A stretch of 7,479 nt of DNA, from positions 1 to 7,479 of the forward strand of contig DDWL01000065.1 in the NCBI GenBank assembly GCA_002345675.1, written 5' to 3'. The translations under genes and the position numbers were made by a program. Positions 1-4,888 of this stretch are shown piece by piece; within the stretch, counting starts at the first letter, position 1; each line of letters starts with the position of its first letter. The DNA comes from Bacteroidales bacterium UBA2287. Lineage in GTDB: Bacteria; Bacteroidota; Bacteroidia; Bacteroidales; Tenuifilaceae. The notes below the pieces were generated by a model. That model was given only the letters and a program-made list of their open reading frames with translations. It was not told where the DNA came from and ran no database searches.

Positions 1-245
1 GGGAACTCGCCCTGAAGGTGCTTTTGGACGTACTGCGTGTAAAAGTACTTGAGATGGCGGTATCCACCAAGGTGGAACTCTATCATAATCGTAATTACCT
101 CTGCATCTGACAGCTTACAAGGTTTATTTCTTCGCTTTTTGGCAGTGTCGTTTGTTAGCTGAACCCCGGTTAGGCTCTTGTTAAATTCCTTGCAGAATTC
201 GTCTGCGAAGTAGAAAATTTCCACTAAATTTGGCCTAGTCTTCAT
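1..245 (-). mobile_element. IS982-family transposase, N-terminal part (truncated by window edge)
   Basis: Reading the minus strand from ATG at 243-245 gives 81 uninterrupted residues that run off the window. The protein starts MKTRPNLVEIFYFADEFCKE and continues with KLSDAEVITIMIEFHLGGYR and then a YFYTQYV..HLQGEFP segment. This is the characteristic N-terminus of IS982 transposases, in which a helical region with the SD(A/S)EV(I/M)TI motif and a tyrosine-rich stretch ending in FP precedes the DDE catalytic domain. The catalytic residues lie outside the window, so completeness and activity cannot be judged. The reading frame has no defect in what is visible. The 5' end of the insertion sequence should lie only about 50-70 bp upstream of the start codon, that is near 300-310 in the window. 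The enzyme would cut and paste its own element. The family call is confident, but the exact element is not identified. Confidence 0.88.
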
Positions 246-306
246 AAGGATTGTGATTAAAGTAATTAACTGATATTTAATGCTTTAATGTACTCACAAT
301 CCTTAT
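244..306 (-). repeat. 13-bp perfect inverted repeat at the transposase start / likely IS end
   Basis: ATAAGGATTGTGA at 244-256 is exactly reverse-complemented at 294-306 (TCACAATCCTTAT), with 37 bp between. On the transposase coding strand the second arm ends with the AT of the ATG. A transcript entering from outside the element could therefore fold into a 13-bp stem covering the ribosome-binding region and part of the start codon. A transcript starting between the arms could not. The outer arm probably lies at or near the terminal inverted repeat of the insertion sequence, but the other end of the element is not in the window to confirm this. It could instead be a transposase-binding or operator site. 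Confidence 0.6.
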
Positions 307-332
307 TTTATCCAAATTATTTATTGGTTTTC

Positions 333-464
333 TTATATCGAACTCAGGTTAATTCCAACAATTACTGTGTAGTCTATGTCGCCATTATCAATATTGTCGT
401 CCTGCCCAGTAACCACAACTGTTATGGGAGTGCTCCAGTTTACACTGGTGAAATTAAAATTATT
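333..464 (-). pseudogene. Relic of a Calx-beta-like repeat from a large surface protein
   Basis: The minus strand between stops at 465-467 and 333-335 encodes 43 residues including FTSVNWSTPITVVVTGQDD and then NIDNGDIDYTVIVGINLSS. The pattern FTxxNWxxPxTVxVTGxDDNxxDGDxxYT is the well-known core of Calx-beta-type repeats found in tandem in very large secreted or surface proteins of Bacteroidota and other bacteria. There is no start codon context and no signal peptide, and in-frame stops lie on both sides, so this is a remnant and not a gene. It sits directly beside the presumed end of the IS982 element. This suggests that insertion and later deletion removed most of an adhesin gene. The 66-residue plus-strand frame over the same DNA (288-488) is a shadow of it. 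Confidence 0.7.
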
Positions 465-668
465 TTACCTGAATTAGTTTTTGAATGAAAATGAAATAGA
501 AGGTTTGTTTAATTATACAAAAGAAATTTTTAACTTGAGTTTAAGTCGAAGAAAAGCCTCGCTAAGTGTAGCGGTTTAACTTTTATGCACTTTAACCCCC
601 AAACACGTTGGCCCAAGTTTGTGGGCAATTTTCGAAATAGGTTTTTAAGCATAATACATTAATAATGC
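465..668. other. Intergenic spacer, no gene seen
   Basis: No credible coding sequence is present. Two weak dyads are visible: CGCTA-AGTG-TAGCG at 560-573, and an imperfect CCCAAAC...GTTTGTGGG pairing around 597-626. Neither is followed by a convincing U-tract on the plus strand. On the minus strand the first is followed by AGGCTTTTC, so a poor terminator in that direction is possible. The rest is AT-rich sequence leading into the transporter promoter. Confidence 0.5.
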
Positions 669-693
669 TTTGTTTAAATATGAGCTACTTTTG
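669..693 (+). promoter_or_regulatory. Bacteroidota-type promoter of the transporter gene
   Basis: TACTTTTG at 686-693 matches the TAnnTTTG -7 consensus of the Bacteroidota primary sigma factor at every fixed position. A TTTG at 669-672 could serve as the -33 element, but the 13-bp gap to the -7 box is shorter than usual. Initiation would fall near 700 and leave a leader of only about 14 nt before the ATG at 714. That fits the absence of a Shine-Dalgarno. Confidence 0.6.
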
Positions 694-713
694 CCTCATT
701 ATAATATTTTGTT

Positions 714-2384
714 ATGGAATGGTTAAAGGAGTTGCTTTGGAACGAATCGGTTGCTCACACTATACTGATATATAGTTTTGTAATAGCTTTAGGCGTAACC
801 CTTGGAAAAATTAAGATTTACCGAATCTCGTTGGGAGTTACGTTTATTCTATTTGCAGGAATTGCTGTTGGTCATTTTGGGTTTACAGTAAACCACGAGG
901 TTTTAGATTTTATAAGAGAATTTGGGTTAATACTATTTGTGTTTACAATTGGCTTGCAGGTTGGTCCAGGTTTTTTCTCGTCGTTTAAAAAGGGAGGAAT
1001 AACCTTAAATATGCTCGCTATGTCGGTAGTGCTTCTTGGAGCATTAACAGCAATAACGCTACATTTTGTTACTGGGCTATCGATGCCAACGCTGGTTGGA
1101 ATCCTCTCGGGAGCTGTTACTAATACACCTGGGCTGGGAGCGGCACAACAAGCACTAAAAATGGTTGCCGAAAATAAGCCCGAATTGGGTGCCGTAAATA
1201 TTGGTTTGGGCTATGCCGTTGCATATCCCTTTGGAGTTGTAGGGATTATAATTACGTTTTTTCTTATTCGAAAAATCACAAAAATTAGCATCCAAAAGGA
1301 ACTCGAGCAGTATAATCTTCAACAAAACCCAAACGAAACCAATCCTGAAAGGGTTAGCATTGAGATAACTTGCAACGAAGTTATTGGGAAAAGTATTATT
1401 GCCTTAAAGCAGTATCTTATAAACGATGCTGTTATATCGAGAATAATGCATAATGGCGAAATGTTTATTCCGAGCCCTCAAACGGTGCTTTTCGAAGGCG
1501 ATACTATACTTTTAGTTGCTCACAAAAAGGACTTACAAAAGCTTACGCAGCAATTTGGTAAATTAAGCAGTGTTGATTTAACGAAGCAGCCAAGCAAGTT
1601 AATGTCGAAACAGGTTATTGTAACCAATAAAGACGTGATAGGGAAAGATTTGGGAAAATTAAATTTACGAACACGTTACGGAATTGGCATTACTAGGGTT
1701 TACCGTTCCGATATAGAATTTGTAGCGTCCTATTCGCTTAAATTACAAATGGGCGATAAGCTTACAATTGTTGGGGAAGAGCAATCGATCGAAAATGTTG
1801 CACAAATACTTGGCAACTCGCTAAAACGACTACACGAGCCCAACATAATTCCAATATTTATTGGAATTTTAATTGGTGTGCTTTTTGGAAGCATCCCCTT
1901 TATAATACCTGGCATACCCACTCCCATAAAATTAGGCATGGCTGGTGGGCCATTAATTGTAGCTATTTTACTAAGTAAATACGGCTACAAATTCTCATTA
2001 ATATCGTACACAACACCAAGCGCAAATCATTTGCTACGAGAAATTGGGATATCGCTGTTTTTAGCCAGTGTAGGCATTAAAGCTGGCGCACAATTCATTC
2101 CAACGTTACTTAATGGCGATGGTTTTATTTGGATGGGCTATGGCGCTATTATTACACTAATTCCTCTTTTAATTATAGGATTGGTAGCAAGATTAATTCT
2201 GAAGCGGAACTTCTTCGAAATATGCGGTTTACTATCGGGTAGCATGACCGACCCCCCTGCGCTTGCGTTTGCAAACTCCATTGCTCCTACCGATGCTCCT
2301 TCAGTTGCTTATGCAACTGTTTATCCTTTGGTAATGTTTTTACGTATTATAGTTGCACAAATTCTCATTCTCGCCTTTTGCTAA
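714..2384 (+). CDS. AspT/YidE/YbjL-family putative antiporter (Asp-Al_Ex duplication, two RCK_C/TrkA-C domains)
   Basis: This is a 556-residue inner-membrane transporter, about the length of E. coli YidE and YbjL. Its architecture is the family hallmark. An N-terminal hydrophobic half (about 15-185) carries GAVTNTPGLGAAQQAL (133-148) and GLGYAVAYPFGVVG (164-177). A cytoplasmic insert of about 190 residues follows, with two RCK_C (TrkA-C)-like beta-rich modules (about 213-285 and 298-368). The C-terminal half (about 376-556) repeats the signatures as GSMTDPPALAFANS (509-522) and SVAYATVYPLVMFLRI (530-545). AspT of Tetragenococcus exchanges aspartate for alanine, but the substrate of most relatives is unknown and I do not assign one here. 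RCK_C domains usually bind a regulatory ligand. The gene is monocistronic with its own promoter. No start is competitive with ATG714, because the first transmembrane helix begins at about residue 15. No terminator is obvious directly after the stop. The frame is intact. Confidence 0.93.
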   Translation: MEWLKELLWNESVAHTILIYSFVIALGVTLGKIKIYRISLGVTFILFAGIAVGHFGFTVNHEVLDFIREFGLILFVFTIGLQVGPGFFSSFKKGGITLNMLAMSVVLLGALTAITLHFVTGLSMPTLVGILSGAVTNTPGLGAAQQALKMVAENKPELGAVNIGLGYAVAYPFGVVGIIITFFLIRKITKISIQKELEQYNLQQNPNETNPERVSIEITCNEVIGKSIIALKQYLINDAVISRIMHNGEMFIPSPQTVLFEGDTILLVAHKKDLQKLTQQFGKLSSVDLTKQPSKLMSKQVIVTNKDVIGKDLGKLNLRTRYGIGITRVYRSDIEFVASYSLKLQMGDKLTIVGEEQSIENVAQILGNSLKRLHEPNIIPIFIGILIGVLFGSIPFIIPGIPTPIKLGMAGGPLIVAILLSKYGYKFSLISYTTPSANHLLREIGISLFLASVGIKAGAQFIPTLLNGDGFIWMGYGAIITLIPLLIIGLVARLILKRNFFEICGLLSGSMTDPPALAFANSIAPTDAPSVAYATVYPLVMFLRIIVAQILILAFC

Positions 2385-2475
2385 CTTGTTGCACAGCTAT
2401 TAGTTTTAAGCAACCCCACTCGGCTGAGCCCCGATTGCTATTCATAGTCGTCAGGTTAAGTTCATTTTATTCCTT

Positions 2476-2516
2476 TTTCCTTTCTCCTTGATGAGAAAGG
2501 AAACAAAGAATCAAGG
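2476..2516 (+). ncRNA. Predicted RNA pseudoknot inside the interspersed element
   Basis: TTTCCTTTCTC (2476-2486) pairs perfectly with GAGAAAGGAAA (2493-2503), an 11-bp stem. The six-base loop CTTGAT (2487-2492) is exactly complementary to ATCAAG (2510-2515) seven bases after the stem. This makes a complete H-type pseudoknot. Alternatively, the 7-bp pairing CCTTGAT/ATCAAGG (2486-2492 with 2510-2516) competes by one base with the first stem. Such a fit of the whole loop to a nearby segment is unlikely by chance. Whether it is transcribed, and in which direction, is not known from the sequence. Confidence 0.5.
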
Positions 2517-2727
2517 CAAAACGACGCTACCACCCGCCCTGCCGAATCGTAAGCCCCATGGCAACGTAAGCGATATGAAACGCTGCAAGGGGAGACCCTT
2601 CCTTTACATTCATGGTTTTGGGAAAGTCCATCAACTTGAGCGTTATTTGTCCATGCGTTCCATCTCGAACGCAAGCGCCCTTGCACATGGGGCTAACGAT
2701 TTGGCATTCCCCCTTTTGCTGCCGCTC

Positions 2728-2750
2728 TCCCGATAGCAATCGGGATTGCC
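2728..2750. repeat. Hairpin and 19-bp repeat shared with 7368-7386
   Basis: TCCCGAT-AGCA-ATCGGGA (2728-2745) forms a 7-bp stem with a four-base loop. The overlapping GCAATCGGGATTGC (2736-2749) is nearly self-complementary. The 19 bases at 2732-2750 occur as an exact reverse complement at 7368-7386, so this module of the dispersed element is also present next to the hydrolase gene. Confidence 0.7.
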
Positions 2751-2893
2751 GTCCCACCGCACGTCGCTCATGGCAAACTCTTTGCGATTTATAGGCTATT
2801 TCGCTTTGATTTTTGTGGAGTCCCTTACTTTCTCTATGCGCCAACATATAGGAGTTTTGTACTGAAGTTTAGCAACATTCTATCCTTAACCTG

Positions 2894-2921
2894 ACGGCTA
2901 TGGATATTTATCCGTAGCCGT
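2894..2921. repeat. Strong 12-bp hairpin at the right edge of the element
   Basis: ACGGCTATGGAT (2894-2905) pairs with ATCCGTAGCCGT (2910-2921) with one G-U-type mismatch and a four-base loop ATTT. The left arm is part of the inverted boundary repeat. No T-run follows on either strand, so it does not look like a terminator and fits better as a terminal structure of the repeat. Confidence 0.55.
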
Positions 2922-3061
2922 TTGGAGAAAAAGTACAATAGCTGAAAAGTAGTGGCATATTTTGGAACATTCCTTATCCATTAACGTATCAGTAGATGAA
3001 CACATGTTTAATAGTGTTGCGAATGTATAAAATGGAGTTTCCACAAACCATTTTAACAGAA

Positions 3062-3090
3062 AAGGGCGTTAACCACGCCCTTATTCTTTT
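3062..3090 (+). terminator. Intrinsic terminator with no obvious upstream gene
   Basis: AAGGGCGT (3062-3069) pairs perfectly with ACGCCCTT (3075-3082) across a five-base loop TAACC, and TTATTCTTTT follows on the plus strand. The nearest plus-strand coding sequence ends almost 680 bp upstream at 2384, on the far side of the repeat element. The terminator may end a long transporter transcript, a read-through from the element, or an unannotated short RNA in 2922-3082. It also insulates the downstream gene. Confidence 0.72.
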
Positions 3091-3211
3091 ATGCCTAACG
3101 TAAACTGTAGCCTCCTTTCCCCTTTTAATTAACAAATCTTCGACCCCCAAAAACAACATTTCTGCAATGTTTTAAATTTTATTTTGTATTTTTATTGAAT
3201 ACTAATAATTT

Positions 3212-3218
3212 AAAGGAG
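3212..3218 (+). promoter_or_regulatory. Strong Shine-Dalgarno of the 3226 gene
   Basis: AAAGGAG lies seven bases before ATG3226. It is notable because the other starts in the window lack such a motif, and Bacteroidota generally do not depend on one. It fixes the start codon. An imperfect -7-like TTATTTTG around 3178-3185 could be the promoter, but the match is not perfect. Confidence 0.65.
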
Positions 3219-3225
3219 AGCAGTT

Positions 3226-3969
3226 ATGAAGCAAGCAATCGATCTTCCAAAGTCATCGTCGAGCATTTTGTATGAACAACTAGGGTATATTGATTCGTTC
3301 GATGCTGTTGTTGATAAACTATATGCATTTCTAATATATAAAGAAACTAGTACCGACAACAAGAAGTGGGTTGTGCGTATTAAGAGTTCTGTAACAGCAG
3401 GCGCTGTTTTCGATCCCGAAAACAAGAGTCTTCAGAGCGCAATTCAAAAGGCTCATGCACATAAGCAGGCTTATGTGGTTTGGGGTTTTAACTTAGTTCC
3501 AAAGGGCGATGACCCGCGCCTTGTTGAGAATCGCATTTTTTACGACGAGAATGGTGAGTTCAGCAAGTTTGAGGTTCACTTAGTAACTCGCGATAACGAA
3601 GGCAAAGCCCTGCCCGAGAAAGTAGTAACAATAAATTGGCATGGAGCAGCAATTAGCGAAGCAGAGCCCAATAACGATTTTATGGCTTTTTTTGCTAAGT
3701 ATAATAAGGCTTGCCGCGAAAAGGATAGCGTATTTATAAAATCGATTCTCCCTGCAAATATCCCTGCCGATGAGTTTGAATTTGTAGTAAACATGTCGTA
3801 CGAGTCAACTGTTGCAATCGAAGCATCGGGAGTAAAGCCATCATTTAAGCAAGCCGGAAACATGATGGAGGCTATTTATACCGGCGACTTAGGTGATGGG
3901 ATAACAGAATTTATCATCGATTTTTATTACCACAATAACCAGTGGCTAAAATATAATCCCGAAGCCTAA
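3226..3969 (+). CDS. Uncharacterised 247-residue protein, probably cytoplasmic
   Basis: I do not recognise this family. The protein has no signal peptide, lipobox or transmembrane segment. It reads as a soluble alpha/beta protein: alternating strands such as KKWVVRIKSSVTAGAVF (about 46-62) and QAYVVWGFNLVP (about 81-92), then a charged middle part. The C-terminal segment (about 155-247) begins with a helix, FMAFFAKYNKACREKDSVFI, and ends in FIIDFYYHNNQWLKYNPE. That helix-then-strands order ending in a bulky aromatic strand is reminiscent of NTF2/SnoaL-like folds, but it is only an impression. The gene stands alone, framed by a terminator at 3062-3090 and a non-coding stretch after the stop, with a strong Shine-Dalgarno suggesting good translation. 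It is intact, and codon usage resembles its neighbours. Existence of the gene is confident; function is unknown. Confidence 0.85.
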   Translation: MKQAIDLPKSSSSILYEQLGYIDSFDAVVDKLYAFLIYKETSTDNKKWVVRIKSSVTAGAVFDPENKSLQSAIQKAHAHKQAYVVWGFNLVPKGDDPRLVENRIFYDENGEFSKFEVHLVTRDNEGKALPEKVVTINWHGAAISEAEPNNDFMAFFAKYNKACREKDSVFIKSILPANIPADEFEFVVNMSYESTVAIEASGVKPSFKQAGNMMEAIYTGDLGDGITEFIIDFYYHNNQWLKYNPEA

Positions 3970-4500
3970 ATTTCAGCAATTTTATACTCTAAAAAAATTT
4001 GAGAATGTTTAACAGGGTTGCAATTTAGCTTGTTTGCGCTTAACCCAACCTTGCAAATTTTCTCCTCAGGCTGCCGTACGAAACACCGTAGGGAGTTCGG
4101 CGTAGCCAACCGAGCGATAGCGGCGAAAAGCATTACATGGAACATTAAAACTGAAACTATGGAATGGTTTTCCCTAATCGTATTCTTCCTACTGCGCTTT
4201 TTCCAAATTGAAAACCTTTGCGTACTGGCTATTCCAAAGCGCATGGCTTTAACCAAAAACTATCTGAACCGAAAGATTTGCTTCTTTCGAAATTAGCAAC
4301 GGATTAGGCCTTATTTCTTCCAAAAAAAATCGGAGCGACTGCGGTACGAAAACCTTGATTTGCGCAGCCTTCCACCTTCACTTTTCAAAAATCCTTACTG
4401 TAAGTTTTAATTTAACTGCGATTTTTGTGCTGGGCATGTCGTTTTATATCAGTCACATGGAATTTTATAGCAATGTTTTTTCAAATTTTTTATTGAAATA
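3970..4500. other. Long intergenic region, probably including a dispersed repeat
   Basis: No credible gene is present. Overlapping frames of 92-96 codons on both strands (4018-4296 plus, 3966-4256 minus) have low-complexity, unlikely translations. The segment at about 4010-4140 is more GC-rich than its flanks. It contains a GGGTT/AACCC dyad (4015-4019 with 4042-4046) and the motif CTGCCGTACGAAA (4071-4083), which returns with one change at 4339-4351. This style of sequence resembles dispersed intergenic repeats of Bacteroidota, but no second full copy exists in the window. From 4380 on it is plain AT-rich sequence leading into the padR promoter. No clear terminator follows the 3226-3969 gene. 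Confidence 0.5.
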
Positions 4501-4532
4501 TTTGCATTATGTATAATAAACTTATATATTTG
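4501..4532 (+). promoter_or_regulatory. Textbook Bacteroidota promoter of the padR operon
   Basis: TTTG at 4501-4504 and TATATTTG at 4525-4532 match the -33 and TAnnTTTG -7 elements perfectly, with a 20-bp spacer, the expected spacing. Initiation would be near 4540, leaving a leader of only about a dozen bases before ATG4553 and no room for a Shine-Dalgarno. Confidence 0.8.
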
Positions 4533-4547
4533 TATCTTATATATAAG
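4521..4547 (+). promoter_or_regulatory. Likely PadR operator overlapping the -7 box
   Basis: CTTATATAT occurs twice, at 4521-4529 and 4536-4544, a 15-bp period. The second copy is part of a perfect 12-bp palindrome CTTATATATAAG (4536-4547). The outer arms CTTATATA and TATATAAG also form an inverted pair across the whole site. PadR proteins are dimeric winged-helix repressors that usually bind AT-rich dyads in their own promoter. This site covers the -7 box and the start point, so binding would block the operon. The assignment rests on position and symmetry only. Confidence 0.55.
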
Positions 4548-4552
4548 TAACT

Positions 4553-4888
4553 ATGATATCGAACGACCTACTAAAAGGTACCCTGCGTACTATTGTTTTA
4601 AAGCTGCTAAAAGAGAATAGCAGGCTTTATGGTTACGAAATTACCCAAAAGGTTGAAGAACTTTCGGGGGGGGAAATTAAGCTCACCTTTGGTGCACTTT
4701 ACCCCGTTCTTCATAAGCTCGAGGCCGAAGGGTATGTAGTAACCGAAAAGGAACATAATGGGAAACGAGTTAGGATTTACTACTCGCTTACCCCCGAAGG
4801 GGTTAGCTGGGCACAGTCTCTGGTCGACGAGTTTGAGGACTTTGTACTTACCATGAGGTTAATTCTTCAGCCACTTCCAGCCCAATGA
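4553..4888 (+). CDS. PadR-family winged-helix transcriptional regulator
   Basis: This 111-residue protein has the short single-domain length of the PadR-s2 subgroup. It shows the family signatures in order: LLKGTLRTIVLKLLKE helix 1 (about 6-21), YGYEI (26-30), the recognition-helix region TFGALYPVLHKLEAEGYV (45-62), and the beta wing RIYYSLTPEG (74-83). A C-terminal dimerisation helix follows (about 84-105). It is expected to bind DNA as a dimer and repress its own operon. The stop codon overlaps the start of the next gene (ATGA, 4885-4888), so the two are translationally coupled. Paired PadR plus HAAS-containing membrane proteins form a recurrent two-gene sensory arrangement. A G8 tract at residues 38-41 is a potential frameshift site. 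Confidence 0.93.
   Translation: MISNDLLKGTLRTIVLKLLKENSRLYGYEITQKVEELSGGEIKLTFGALYPVLHKLEAEGYVVTEKEHNGKRVRIYYSLTPEGVSWAQSLVDEFEDFVLTMRLILQPLPAQ
4666..4673 (+). repeat. G8 homopolymer inside padR
   Basis: Eight consecutive G residues encode the end of Ser38, Gly39, Gly40 and the first base of Glu41. In an AT-rich gene this is conspicuous. Adding one G gives ...GGA AAT TAA, an immediate stop after 42 codons. Losing one G shifts frame and stops about 25 codons later. Poly-G tracts of this length can vary by slippage. Confidence 0.7.

Larger units (their letters stand above)
2430..2905. repeat. Interspersed structured intergenic element bounded by inverted repeats
   Basis: A boundary sequence at 2430-2460, with core CGTCAGGTTAAG, recurs inverted at 2884-2905 (core CTTAACCTGACG; about 19 of 21 positions match over the shared part). 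It recurs again in direct orientation at 7374-7404 (28 of 31 positions match). The roughly 475 bp in between is more GC-rich than the flanks and dense in hairpins: 2476-2503, GAGA-tetraloop hairpin 2587-2600, 2655-2672, 2671-2684 and 2728-2745. Frames on both strands are open for 60-106 codons, but they overlap one another and none looks like a protein. The multi-copy boundaries suggest a MITE-like or otherwise dispersed Bacteroidota repeat. From memory, similar stretches appear as spurious small hypothetical proteins in related genomes. I could not verify this. Confidence 0.6.

Noticed and set aside
288..488. 66-codon plus-strand frame after the IS
   Set aside because: Its translation is hydrophobic nonsense. 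The opposite strand explains the sequence as a Calx-beta-like repeat relic.
560..573. CGCTA-AGTG-TAGCG as a terminator
   Set aside because: Short stem and no U-tract on the plus strand; only a weak one on the minus strand, where no intact gene precedes it.
2462..2847. Several overlapping 60-106-codon frames on both strands
   Set aside because: They overlap one another, have no domain character or initiation signals, and lie inside a repeat-bounded, hairpin-rich block.
3032..3103. 23-codon frame spanning the orphan terminator
   Set aside because: It has no ribosome-binding signal and reads through the terminator hairpin, so it is probably chance.
3966..4296. Frames of 92-96 codons on both strands after the unknown gene
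   Set aside because: They are mutual shadows with unlikely composition, in a probable dispersed repeat.
4071..4351. CTGC(C/G)GTACGAAA at 4071-4083 and 4339-4351 as ends of an element
   Set aside because: Only 13 bases with one mismatch, and no flanking duplication or further symmetry. Noted in the intergenic entry only.
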